Of a DNA stretch of 32,272 nucleotides, positions 10,650 to 20,013 are shown one piece after another. The DNA lies in NCBI GenBank assembly GCA_918026815.1, contig CAKJVC010000101.1:1-32272 (forward strand). Direction: 5' to 3'. Numbering within the stretch: the first letter of the stretch is position 1; every line of letters starts with the position of its first letter. Source of the stretch: Chalara sp. BL73. Taxonomy: Eukaryota; Ascomycota; Leotiomycetes; Helotiales. The translations under genes were made by a program, and so were the position numbers. Below the pieces are notes generated by a model that worked only from the letters and a program-made list of their open reading frames with translations, ran no database searches and was not told the origin of the DNA.

Positions 10650-12071
10650 TCAATGTCTCAGGACCTGCGCCACAGCTTTCGGTCTTCTATCTCGAGTGAA
10701 AACACCCTTCTTATTTCCGTCGACTCGGAAAACGTGCTGACTAGTCTGGAAGTCCGAAAACTCCAGGCCTGTTCACTAATCACGCCTTCTACTCGATCAA
10801 AGACTCGATGATACATGTCTACCAAAATAGCCTGGAACTCTTCGCTCCGTGGGGTTACAGCCACAAAATTGATGCCAGCGATTGTGACCGCACCGTATTC
10901 TGACATGACCATCGGCTTGCTGCATTCTCTCTGCCACCCTAGAGGGTTCTTTTCAAGTTCCTCTTCGGCGATTTGCATGTCTCCGCAGCTCTCAAACCAG
11001 CCATAGTTCGATTGAGGTAAAGAACATCGAGTAACCAGAGATACGATCCTTCTCCGAGGTTGCAAGTCCAAAGTTTGCAAAACAGATGGGGCGCGCTAAT
11101 CCAATTTCCCGATAACGTTCACTAGGGGCTCAAAATACTCCCTCACACCTTCTTCTTCATCCGATGCTAGCTCATTGCAATTGACCACATTACTACGTAG
11201 GGATAATTCAGCTGGCGTATGCCCTGTTCGGGAGCGGCGCTCGTCCGGTCATTGCATGTATCGGGTGCGAAAGTGTTAGTTGCCCTGTGCCCGAACAAAC
11301 CAGATGCAACTCCCGTGTTCAGTCCGTGGCAGTCTCGTCGATGACCACAATTCGTTGACGATCTGCCTATTACAGGATTTCTTAGGCATAGGGGTAATGC
11401 AACGTGCAGAGCAAATTGGCGCCGACCCAATTCAGGAGTTGGAAGTCGTGCACCATGTATGCGGAGTCGTGGCATTTACCGTGGATCAGGGTATCTTCGT
11501 GCTTTCCAAGCCTAGTGAAGTAGAAAGGTCCGTTGTTGATGAGGAACTGGAAATCGCGCACTTCAACCGTACAAATAGCAGTTTGAATGCGATAAACATC
11601 AATTACGGAGTTATTCTAGATAGACATAGTTCAATTATAGTGTTATACAAGTAGACCATAGCGAGCCGCCATTCATAAGGTTTTCCAAGCCGATGGCTGC
11701 TGCCACCGAGAGTCCGCCCTCGTCCTTACCACCACCTTGGCGTTCCTATCACCAATGGTTGCTTCGGAATGGGTGCCGATGCGATAGTTGATAATGCCGA
11801 CAGACTGTCCCCAGTCAAACATTAGTGGTGATAGTCACATTAGAAATATACCATTAGCAAATAGTACAGCCAAACGAATCGTGCAAGACCAGAATAATTG
11901 AAAAAGTCGTGTAGATATCGTAGTAGCTTGCCAGGGCCGAAGCTTGCGCCATTGGGGGGATATGTCTGGTCCATCCACGGTCGTCATCTGGGATAGTTTT
12001 GACGACCTCGAAGTTCTAGAGTCCGTCCAAAGACATCACCTCTCGAGTGACGTGGGGTGTGGCCTCAATAT
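10650..12071 (-). pseudogene. GH2 beta-glucuronidase, decayed
   Basis: Fragments of one GH2 protein appear in order on the minus strand in shifting frames. N-terminal: VMSLDGL, then a TAG where Trp is expected, then NF; LLRYLHDFFNYSGLAR and FVWLY; a jelly-roll stretch INYRIGTHSEATIGDR. Barrel: LGKHEDTLIHGKCHDSAY, DFQLLNWVGANLL, HYPYA, RQRIVVIDET, NTFAPDTCNDRTSAA, YVVMWSIA. C-terminal: NYGWFESCGDMQIAEEELEK, MVMSEYGAVTIAG, SEEFQAILVDMYHRVFDRVE, then [16 protein letters not shown] before TGA at 10650-10652. Key positions are partly preserved (the nucleophile-type Glu in SEYG). The likely start is ATA at 12069-12071, a G-to-A change from ATG. In-frame stops near 11300, 11360 and 12020 show true decay, although some of the frame changes sit in homopolymers. 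A functional copy would remove terminal glucuronic acid. It is tail-to-tail with the GH35 gene, 229 bp away. Confidence 0.82.
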
Positions 12072-13579
12072 GGTGAAGGTTAGTACAACTCAATGATTTC
12101 GAAGGAGCGAAGAGTGCTAAACGTTCACTCACCCGCGGAATTGCCTTAAGTAATATCAGTATTCCAATAGTGCTATGAAACAAGGCTAAGAAGAGAGCTA
12201 GGAGCGGTAGAACATCGGCTTTGCGAAGACCTCAAAGGTTGAAGGAAAGACCATCCGCTGCAAGGGGAGACGGTCACCACGAAGGGCTACCGGCAACCTC
12301 GATGCACACCCCCTCCTCTTGATTTGATTTCTATATCTACTCATTGCATCTTCGCATTTAGGGAGATATCATGCCTTACCAATTCTCTCTCTACAAATCC
12401 GAATTCTCTATAAATCCACCAGAGTTAATCTCATATTCTTGTCAAGTCTATTTAAGTGTTAACATGTAAAATTCCTCCTTAAGCCCTATACTCTGCTTTT
12501 TCTTAAAGTATTGATTTCAAACCACAGGAGAAATTGCATTCGAAAATATTAACTATTAACCAACGAAGCCCAGCTTGCTATTTTCAGGTAGTCGTTTTCA
12601 GCTCAATCACTATCTTGTTGCTTCTGGATGAATACTTAGCCTACATTAGTAACAGTCGACGAGGCTTGATTATTTTTCTTTCCCAACAAACAGTATGCCC
12701 GATGTTAGAGTTAACATGAGTCTTGGCGAGCACATACCTCGAGATCAATCCCGGACGCCTGAACAGAGAATACAGAATCGAGAGATCTCTACTCAACGTA
12801 GCGGCCCTCCTTTTCGGACACTGTATTATTGCGAGTTAATTGCCGCTTCCACTTCCATAGTACTAGACACACAACCCTCCTATCCTCTAATTATACACTG
12901 TAGGAACCACGTATTGTGTAGAAAAGCAATCGATCTTTTGAAACACCAGCATACTGAAGCTTGTTTGCAATCCAAATTAATTGCAACAATGAGCGAGTTC
13001 TTACGGGACATAAAAAAGTATAGAAATGTAAACACGATAATCTTTGAAAACTCGGGAGCCGTTGTAACATATTGCGTTGGTCATTAACGAAAAAGCAAAC
13101 ATGATGCCAACAACATAAAAGTGCAAACGGAATCCCTAGCTGTCATAAATGTAGATTATATTACAGAGCTGTTAGTTTTTTGTGCGTCGATAAACAGAAG
13201 GATTAACCATTAAAAAAAACTTACTCGTATTACTAGCTGTGCAATCCGGTCATTCTTTACTTACCTGATGCCGGTTTTTGTCACAAAATTTTGGCACCAG
13301 TCTCGGCTTAAGTTCAACCTGAATCAACCTAAATCAACCTCTTTGCTTTTATATAAATTTTATCATCATTTTTCACTTTTATGTTAACATCAACTGGATC
13401 AAGAAAGGCCAACAATGTGTGAGATAATAGAGCTCGAGTTCCCTAGATATCTAAAAGAGTGTGCGTTTAACAATTAAGAGACCGTTGTCCAATTTAAAGT
13501 TCTCCAAACTAGCATGCACATTTGCATCTAACACCCGAAAAGTTAAGGTTCGTATCCAAAGGATAACTTTTGAGACATA
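12072..13579. other. Gene-poor interval
   Basis: No recognisable gene. The longest open frame (12695-13087, plus) is listed separately. A short tandem of AATCAACCT-like units lies at about 13313-13341. The rest looks like unique, moderately AT-rich DNA. Confidence 0.4.
12695..13087 (+). CDS. Hypothetical ORF, 130 aa, unrecognised
   Basis: An open frame from ATG at 12695 to TAA. I do not recognise the protein. It has no signal peptide or membrane segment; the middle is hydrophilic and the second half could be helical (RKAIDLLKHQHTEACLQSKL). It could be a chance ORF, an exon of a larger gene or a remnant. There is no supporting context. Confidence 0.2.
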   Translation: MPDVRVNMSLGEHIPRDQSRTPEQRIQNREISTQRSGPPFRTLYYCELIAASTSIVLDTQPSYPLIIHCRNHVLCRKAIDLLKHQHTEACLQSKLIATMSEFLRDIKKYRNVNTIIFENSGAVVTYCVGH

Positions 13580-14239
13580 TTAGTTGCACCTCCAGGAAGA
13601 AATAACGTCGTTGTACTCTCCACCTCCGTCACCCAAATCATTGTCGAAGCTGGTAGTGTATGAGCTTCCACTACAACCACGGTTTCTGAAGCATAGGTCA
13701 GCTGCTGAAGCCAGTGTAATTTTTGACACTGCTTGGAGAAATATGAGGGTAGGGAATAGCAAGGTTCAAAAAATCACACTACCACTTACTTAAAGAAGGC
13801 ACATGTACGACTGCTACCAGTATCAATCGAAGACACATCATCATTGTAGGTGTCATAAACATCAGCACCGAACGTAACTAGTTGGAAATTAAAAAAACGG
13901 GTTATTCGAGCAAGATAGTTTAGTATCTTACCGCACTGTGCGTTGACAGTATTCCAGGTGATACATCCTCCTGTAAAGTTTGGACCGAGGCATGTCTTCA
14001 CCGGGATAATGGCATTAGTTGTAATACCACTCGGTCTAGAAAGGCGATCAATTAGCCACTGAACTATATTAGAGAGAGAAAAAGTTCTTGTCACGCGCCT
14101 AATTAAGATATTGGGCCACATACATGGACAAAACCTGAGGAGCGCGCACCTCGGAAGAAGCTTCTATAGAGGCAGCTGTCGGAATGGCCGAGGTAATGAT
14201 AGCACTAGTAGCTAGAACAGTGAAGATTGAAACGAGCAT
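13580..14239 (-). CDS. Small secreted cysteine-rich protein, beta/gamma-crystallin-like
   Basis: Four exons, 14124-14239, 13932-14035, 13790-13877, 13580-13685, with introns of 88, 54 and 104 nt. Splice sites are GTATGT/GTAAGA/GTAAGT to TAG/TAG/CAG; the third intron has a CTGAC branch site 12 nt before its end. Exon lengths sum to 414 nt, giving 137 aa with no internal stop. Signal peptide residues 1-19 (MLVSIFTVLATSAIITSA). The mature part has six cysteines (about 54, 63, 73, 99, 107, 136), enough for three disulfides. It has two similar halves: LGPNFTGGCITW...YNDDVSSI and NRGCSGSSYTTSF...YNDVISSW. This pattern of an aromatic/Gly strand followed by N-D-x-V-S-S is typical of beta/gamma-crystallin Greek-key motifs. 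It probably acts outside the cell; its role is unknown (structural, antimicrobial or effector are all possible). The first ~50 residues include an Ala/Ser-rich stretch, perhaps a propeptide. Confidence 0.8.
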
Positions 14240-14703
14240 ATTGATTAATGTCTAAGATATCTTGGGAGTGATTGCGAGTTTTAGACACTTGATAGTAATA
14301 AAGACGGAAATACTGGAAGAATCTGGGGTTCTTATAGAAAAGACTGTAGGGAAAACAAAATTAATGCCAAGCTAAACTTACGATAGATTGAATACACGAT
14401 AGCCTATTCCAACGAGTAATGCTGGGAGATTGATTGGCAAAAAAAGGTGATATCACTTTTTTCGTTCTAGTGTGGCTCGTATAGCAGCAATTTCATATAA
14501 GGATATCAACGGGTCGACTAGTTCCTTATAAGCTCGGTTCTTGGCCTCTGTGATACTCGAAAAACATTCCCAAATAGGATTCAGAGATCTCCTGGCTGTT
14601 ACGGTTTTTTTACAGCCTTTCGTATACAATGCCTCTGAAGAATTTAGCAGTAGCAACGCTGTTTAACGCAAATGCAGTGAATTAACGCTTGGTAATTTAC
14701 GCT

Positions 14704-14824
14704 GGCCGAATAGGGATATTGACCGAATAAAGACATTGTTGACCGAATAAAGACATTGACCGGATAAAGACATTGACCGGATAAAGACATTGGCCGGATA
14801 AAGATATTGACTGAATAATGGGCT
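14704..14824. repeat. 17-bp minisatellite, about 7 units
   Basis: Consensus GACCGGATAAAGACATT. Units begin at about 14704, 14721, 14741, 14758, 14775, 14792 and 14809; the second carries an extra GTT, and the first and last are the most diverged. The unit at 14758 is repeated without change at 14775. Confidence 0.85.
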
Positions 14825-15856
14825 TATACTCGGCTAACTTCAATTAGCGAAATATTTGCATGGCGCATGAGGAGTGAGACAAATGCAGTCAGCCATAATT
14901 ATTCAAGCCCTTGTTGTGCTTTATTGCATATATGCACCTAGATAATTTATGGGCAGTAAGAAAAGACTCGAGATTTGGTCTTGGAATACTACTGTATCTC
15001 CATTGGGACTACGCATTATGTGCAGAAGCAATTATCGCTCGAATAACTAGCATCAATAATGTTTTGAATAATTGAATCTGGCTGTAACTTTTAACTGTGA
15101 GATTTGATTGCGGGGTAATAGCTCCGTTTTCTCTCTGGCACTCCGGTTTTGACAAACAGTTTATATATACAATTATTATACTAAAACCAGTTTTGTATTT
15201 AAGACGTCTTTTACAATTAACTGTAACAGATTGAATCTCTTTTCGTTTTAAAACTCAATGTCGGATACCTATCACCTAGTGAAAGGCGTAGTAGTTATTA
15301 ACTACACTCTTGCTAGTATGATCATAGCTTTTTTTATTGATTCTTGATTAGTTCTAAGCTACGATCTACAAAATAGGTGAAGGTACGACCCATAGCTCAC
15401 GTGGCTAATTGCGTGAACCTACATGATACAACAGTTAGAAAAAATACATCTATTGTGTTTAGGCGACATTTTCAGAATAGTGTCCAGGTACAACGACGGG
15501 TGGAAATGCGTCACAGACCACTGATGGAGCTGCTGCAGTACTTTGATATAGAGGTCTACTATAGAGAAATTGGACTAACGAATCTATGGTCAATTTGTCA
15601 TCGGCGCTATTGGGGGACTCGTACCAAGAATTATGAGTATTAAAGTAAACAACATTGGTTAAATATCTTGTTTTTTCGGCCATCTACTAACGTTTAGTCG
15701 CTCTCGCAATTCCTAGGCTTCTAGAGAAGAGCAGATTAATCAAGAGGATATTGATGTCTTTGAAATCAATGAAGCGTTCGCATCGATGGTAAACACGGGT
15801 CTCTCCAAATAGATAGAATTTGTTGACTCATGTGCAGGGGGTATATTGGGTACAGG

Positions 15857-15882
15857 TACACCTACCCCCGGCGGTAGGTGTA
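15857..15882. other. Perfect hairpin, 10-bp stem, 6-nt loop
   Basis: TACACCTACC at 15857-15866 pairs exactly with GGTAGGTGTA at 15873-15882 around the loop CCCGGC. It lies in a short GC-rich patch with no gene. It could be a transposon-end remnant or a chance structure. Confidence 0.5.
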
Positions 15883-15938
15883 GTCGGACCCCTTTGTGTA
15901 AGCCAAGCTTACCAAGCCTCAGGCCCCAAAAGTATAAC

Positions 15939-16084
15939 CTGTTAGCGATGCGCGTAACACAAAGCCTGTAGCACGCTATTTTACAGATGAAAAAGCTGTA
16001 ATACGCTATTGTACAGCATACAAAACTTGTAATACGCGATTTTGTTGCTGGGCAAGTTATAGCACGTGACTTTACTACGCAAAA
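15939..16084. repeat. About 30-bp tandem repeat, five diverged units
   Basis: On the minus strand the core CGTATTACAG / CGTGCTACAG recurs at spacings of 30, 31, 30 and 28 bp. Because one unit is 31 bp, the repeat does not hold a single reading frame, so it is unlikely to be coding even though an open frame crosses it. Confidence 0.65.
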
Positions 16085-16448
16085 CAAGTATTACGTAAGC
16101 TTTAAAATCCAAAAAAAAAAAAAAACAAAAACGAAATTGTTTAAAACGGCCTAAATTGAAAGCACTCCCGCGAAAGTGGCGTATCTCCAAATTGCTTGGC
16201 CAGGATACCGCCTGACTTGATACATCAGAGGAGGCTCAATGCACCGACAAGCGGCGCCAGCTGGGTGTACTCAAGCAATGCAAAAGTTCTCACCAAAGCT
16301 TGAATACACACAACTAAAGCCATGAAGTCGGGTCGGGTCATCTTGCACAAAAGCCGCCTATGGAGAGCCTTTAATTGGATGCTTCCCAGCCTCGGCTCAT
16401 GTCACGCGATCAGCCCCAGGCCCCCCTCCTGGCATATTTGTCTTTTTC

Positions 16449-16460
16449 TATATCTATACA
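16449..16460 (+). promoter_or_regulatory. Possible TATA-like element of the ATP-grasp gene
   Basis: The sequence TATATCTATACA, preceded by a pyrimidine-rich tract, lies about 60 bp before the ATG at 16516. Position and content fit a fungal core promoter, but this is inference only. Confidence 0.3.
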
Positions 16461-16515
16461 ACTTTACTCCCTGACCTTTTAAGTCCTGTTTATCTGCATA
16501 GGAGCATTATGCAAA

Positions 16516-17778
16516 ATGAAGATTGTCCTGACCGACGCATCTGGCCTTACCTCCCGCCAACTCTCCACCATCCTCTCCCGCAAACACCATGAAGTCCACA
16601 TTCTCTCCCCACCAGGCGGCCTCCTTACAAAGCTAACCTCGCACACCACAAAGTCTCACCTCGTACCCCCATTCTCCTCTTCCCCTTCCGCCTGGCTGGA
16701 CGCCACACTATCCGTTCTCCGCAACGAGAAGTTCGACATCCTTCTCTGCTCCCAGGAGCAAGTAGCTATTATCTCCGCCTCCTCCACCCAAATCCGAGAA
16801 ACGGGCGTGAAATTCGCTGTCCCGGATTTCTCAAGTCTAAGGAGGGTGATGGATAAGGTATCAGCTTGTAAAGCGCTTGCTGATGCGGGACTCCGGCAGC
16901 CGGAATCTGTAATTCTGGGTTTGGGAATGGAGGCGCTTGAGCAGTGTGAAGCGTTGCTTCCTGCTTATGTCAAGACACCTATTGGCACGGCGAGTACAGG
17001 TGTTCGCCGTGCTGGGACTCCTAGTGAATTAACCTCTATTGTCGCTGATTATGTTGCCCAAGGTTATTTCGAGAACGGAGGCGAGGTGCTTGTTCAGAAA
17101 GAGATTCAAGGGAGTCTACTTATGGTTTGTGGTGTTTTTGACTATGGGAGATTGAAGGCTTGGCATGCTTGTGTGAGGGTGAGAGAGGGGATTGCAGGAG
17201 GGGCGAGCAAAAAGGTTTCGCTGCCATTGCCCATTCTGGGGGAGGATTTGCAGGCTCTTGGATTCCTATTGAATTGGCATGGAGCACTGAGTTTGGATGC
17301 TATTTTGGAGGATGGGAGGCCGTGGTATATGGATGTTAATCCGAGGATTGTGGAGCCGATTAATGGGTTCCTTGCTGGTCTTGATTTGGCGGAAGAGTTG
17401 TTGGATGTTAGTTTAGGGAAGGAAGTGGAGAGCAGGGCGCCGAAGCATGGTATTGAGGGTGTCGAGACGCATCAGCTAATTTTGGCGATGATGAAGGCAG
17501 CGGAGGAGGGAAGGTTGAATTTGTTGGTTGAAGTTTTTAAGGCGCTAATGGGGTTTGATCAATACAGGGGAAGTGTTGAGGAACTCACTCCGTTGGAAGG
17601 GGATGTAGTGTGGAGTTTATTATCGTTGGGGTGTTTGCTTTTAGGTTTAATTGTGGGGGGTCCATGGACAGTGAGGAAGTTGAGTGGAGATACTATTGCG
17701 AATTATGGATTAGGTAGGGAGGGGTGGGAGGAGATTTTGAAGAGGGTTGATAGGAGGGAGGAAACAGGGAGGTCGTGA
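16516..17778 (+). CDS. ATP-grasp family enzyme with C-terminal membrane segment
   Basis: A 420-aa intronless ORF. The N-terminus (MKIVLTDASGLTSRQLSTIL) looks like a pre-ATP-grasp Rossmann-type domain. The ATP-grasp core follows: LRRVMDKVSACKALADAGL, the lysine strand AYVKTPIGTASTGV, the adenine-side strand VLVQKEIQGS (191-200), and the metal-binding end DAILEDGRPWYMDVNPRI (261-278), with the D-x-N-x-R pattern that ligates magnesium. ATP-grasp enzymes join a carboxylate to an amine or thiol through an acyl-phosphate; the substrate cannot be read here. Residues about 363-383 (DVVWSLLSLGCLLLGLIVGG) form one likely transmembrane helix, unusual for the fold and suggesting membrane attachment. No biosynthetic partner is adjacent. 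The first 340 nt are C-rich, the rest G-rich. It is flanked on the right by the AT-rich transposon island. Confidence 0.78.
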   Translation: MKIVLTDASGLTSRQLSTILSRKHHEVHILSPPGGLLTKLTSHTTKSHLVPPFSSSPSAWLDATLSVLRNEKFDILLCSQEQVAIISASSTQIRETGVKFAVPDFSSLRRVMDKVSACKALADAGLRQPESVILGLGMEALEQCEALLPAYVKTPIGTASTGVRRAGTPSELTSIVADYVAQGYFENGGEVLVQKEIQGSLLMVCGVFDYGRLKAWHACVRVREGIAGGASKKVSLPLPILGEDLQALGFLLNWHGALSLDAILEDGRPWYMDVNPRIVEPINGFLAGLDLAEELLDVSLGKEVESRAPKHGIEGVETHQLILAMMKAAEEGRLNLLVEVFKALMGFDQYRGSVEELTPLEGDVVWSLLSLGCLLLGLIVGGPWTVRKLSGDTIANYGLGREGWEEILKRVDRREETGRS

Positions 17779-17983
17779 TTTGAAGACGCTGATGATTTTC
17801 TCTTGAAATATTATTTGATGCGACGCCATTTAAGTGAGTGCTTGTTTCATGTGCTTCGAGAATTGATACCTTTTCTATTTGTGAGAAAAACGAAGTCAGA
17901 ATTAGGCCTAGCTCACAAGACAGTGTTTTATAAAGTTCTGTAAGGGTGGTCAAGGAAAATCAAATGGAAAATCTACGACAAAC

Positions 17984-18245
17984 TGTCACGTCGCGTGATC
18001 CCAAGCACACGTGATCCATATTAGGCGAGCTCCCCGAGCTCCTCGTGTATATATAGCCTGCTCTCCTCGAGCTCCCTCTTCCTTCTTTAGCTATAAATTC
18101 TCGTATTATCACGGAGAGCACTCAGTAGTGCAGCGAACAGCTAATTGATTGTTGACAACCCCAAAGTAGCGAAGTGATATTATTGTATGTATACACGCTT
18201 GAAGAACAAGTAGTCTAAGCTTAAGCTGTTCTCCTAAATATCAAC
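17984..18245 (+). mobile_element. LTR-like fragment
   Basis: It begins TGTCACGTCGCGTGATCCC, a TGTCACG start shared with the two other LTR-like sequences in the island. It contains GTATATATAG at about 18045 as a possible TATA box and is followed by AT-rich DNA. The right end is uncertain (TGACA near 18156 or TATCA near 18242). No matching second copy is seen in the window. Confidence 0.35.
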
Positions 18246-18488
18246 TTTTTATTCACTTTTGGCATGCTCGCATATTTAGCCAATAACTTTCTACGTAGGT
18301 TTATTTTGTGACACACTTTTTATTTCTTCGTGTTGTAATTTTATTTATTAAAAAGCAACTCGCAGAAATACTAGAATACTTTTTGTATTGCTTTAAGCTG
18401 CGCGCGTTTATTTTCGTATACCAAAAGCGTGTTAGTGTTGTTTTGAAGAAAATTAATTTCGAAGTTTAAAATTTTAAACGCGATATTT

Positions 18489-19023
18489 GTAACGACCAGT
18501 GTATACAATTAGAGTAATTACTCTAGAGTAAGTAATATTACTCTAACTCTAATCTAATAAAAAAGCTATTACTCTAATTTAACTCTAATTTAATTTGATT
18601 ACTTAAATTTTATTAAAGTAACTAGAGTAACGACACGTGATACCGGAGTATTAATTTTCCGGCTCGAAACATGCTGCATTAAGACTAGTGTTTTTAAATT
18701 AGCAAGTTTCGGCACGGATAAACTTTTATTTCCGAACTTCGGCTTAATAAAACTTCGAACTTTCTAAAAAAAATCTGTAAACTTCTAATAGTATTGTAAA
18801 TAGTCGCTGTTATATAACTATATTACGCTTATACTTAAACAAAATATAACTTAAACATAAGTAATTATAAAATTAGAGTAAAATTAAAGTAATGTTAAGT
18901 GTTACTCTAACTTTAATTTAACTTTAATAAAAAATTGGTTACTTTAATCTAATATAATCTAATTAAAGTAACTTAAATTTTATTAAAGTAATTAAAGTAA
19001 CTTGTGTATACACTAGTAACGAC
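18489..19023. mobile_element. 519-bp non-autonomous element with hAT-like ends and 8-bp target duplication
   Basis: The element proper is 18497-19015. Its left end CAGTGTATACA and right end TGTATACACTA are inverted repeats (the right reads TAGTGTATACA), and similarity extends inward imperfectly through TTAGAGTAATTAC versus TTACTTTAATTAC. It is flanked by the exact 8-bp direct repeat GTAACGAC (18489-18496 and 19016-19023). An 8-bp duplication and ends of YAGTG type are typical of hAT elements. It has no coding potential and is very AT-rich. Inside, about 18510-18634 and 18870-19008 are diverged direct repeats of each other, and the first is followed by a third GTAACGAC (18627-18634), so one copy may be nested or internally duplicated. 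Confidence 0.65.
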
Positions 19024-19203
19024 GCTAGAACACTACAGGCTGAGTAGAGGTATATAGGAGTACGTATCTTAGGCTAATAGTAGCATTCTAAGAGGTCTAC
19101 TACAAAAAATATAAAAAACATAAAGAAAAAAATAATCTTGTAAACATAAAAAGCGCTTTTTATATTTTTTTTTATATTTTTCCGAAGTTCGTGTTATATT
19201 TAA

Positions 19204-19491
19204 TGTAACAACTCAAGCTGCACAGGGATCTCGATCCGTGGATCTAGGTAGAAGGATGCAAAAGTATGGACAACTGTCAATTGTTATAACTAAAAGAACA
19301 AACTACAGGCAGAAAAAGGTAAAAAGAGCAGTGCTTTATATACAGGATGCTGGCTAGGGGCCAGTGTAAACGAGCTTTGTAGTGTTAGTTGCCAAGCTTT
19401 GGAGTGCCGAGCTTTGTAGTAACAAAAGCCAAGTTTTACCGAGCTTTGCAGTGCTTGGCGCTAAGCTCGAAATAGGGCCAGGGCCGTGACA
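19204..19491 (-). mobile_element. Solo LTR, about 288 bp
   Basis: Read on the minus strand it begins TGTCACGGCCCTGG and ends CTTGAGTTGTTACA, the TG...CA form of an LTR. It has a TATA box (TGTATATAAAGC, near 19336-19345) in the expected middle position, preceded by U3-like tandem repeats. No internal retrotransposon sequence is recognisable on either side. I could not find a clean target duplication, so the ends are approximate. Confidence 0.55.
19371..19471. repeat. Three tandem units in the solo LTR
   Basis: CGAGCTTTG starts units at 19371, 19408 and 19440 (about 37, 32 and 32 bp), each followed by AGT-containing and CCAAG-like sequence. Tandem repeats in U3 are often enhancer elements in fungal LTRs; that role is inferred. 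Confidence 0.6.
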
Positions 19492-19550
19492 TTACTCTTT
19501 TTTCTCAGTGTAGCTTGCTTTCAAGCTACGGCGGATCAAAAATGGAATGT

Positions 19551-19599
19551 AAAAATCAAAAATCAAAAATCAAAAATCAAAAATCAAAAATCAAAAATC
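19551..19599. repeat. Microsatellite, seven exact copies of AAAAATC
   Basis: Forty-nine bases are made of seven uninterrupted 7-bp units. They give a KNQKSKI-type repeat in one plus-strand frame, which I regard as non-coding. Confidence 0.95.
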
Positions 19600-20013
19600 T
19601 ACTTTTCCGACTTTCGTAACATGTTTTACTTATTGTTATTCAGGCGATCAGCTAGTTTTTTGCTTTGCAAGTAGCAATTAAGCTAGTATTGTAAATTTGC
19701 CGAAGAACTTTTAGTTTTAAAGTACTCGTTGTAAAAAGTTTTTAGTTTGTATAACGCTTTTTTGAATTTTTCGGCATTATAAAATACAAAGTCGTAATTT
19801 ATACTTATTCATTTTACTTGGTACTAAAACTTTCGGCAGTATTTTCTGTTTTGCAAAACTTGCTCGATTTTTTATTCCGGTTGTTAGTTGTAAACTACAA
19901 ACATTAAAACCTTTTAATGCTAGTTTAGTAGCGAGTTACTAAAGTCTTTTCGCAGAAGTTTCGATGCAAAAACGTTATAATGTGGTGGGGATTGATTCCT
20001 TTTTCTTTGTAGT
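19600..20013. other. AT-rich, RIP-like, no gene
   Basis: Dense A/T runs with many stop codons in every frame; no recognisable domain. It probably belongs to degraded transposon sequence. Confidence 0.5.

Larger units (their letters stand above)
14240..16515. other. Gene-poor interval with tandem repeats
   Basis: Apart from the repeats and hairpin listed separately I see no gene. Open frames 14453-14656 (minus, 67 aa) and 15377-15643 (plus, 88 aa) are protein-like in composition but match nothing I recognise, and may be remnants. A poly-A run lies at about 16111-16125. Confidence 0.4.

Noticed and set aside
14704..16084. CRISPR-like arrays
   Set aside because: The repeats are directly abutting tandem units with no unique spacers, and the genome is fungal.
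15740..16087. 115-aa minus-strand ORF with a Cys/Ile/Tyr repeat
   Set aside because: It is produced by the tandem DNA repeat, whose 31- and 28-bp units do not preserve the frame.
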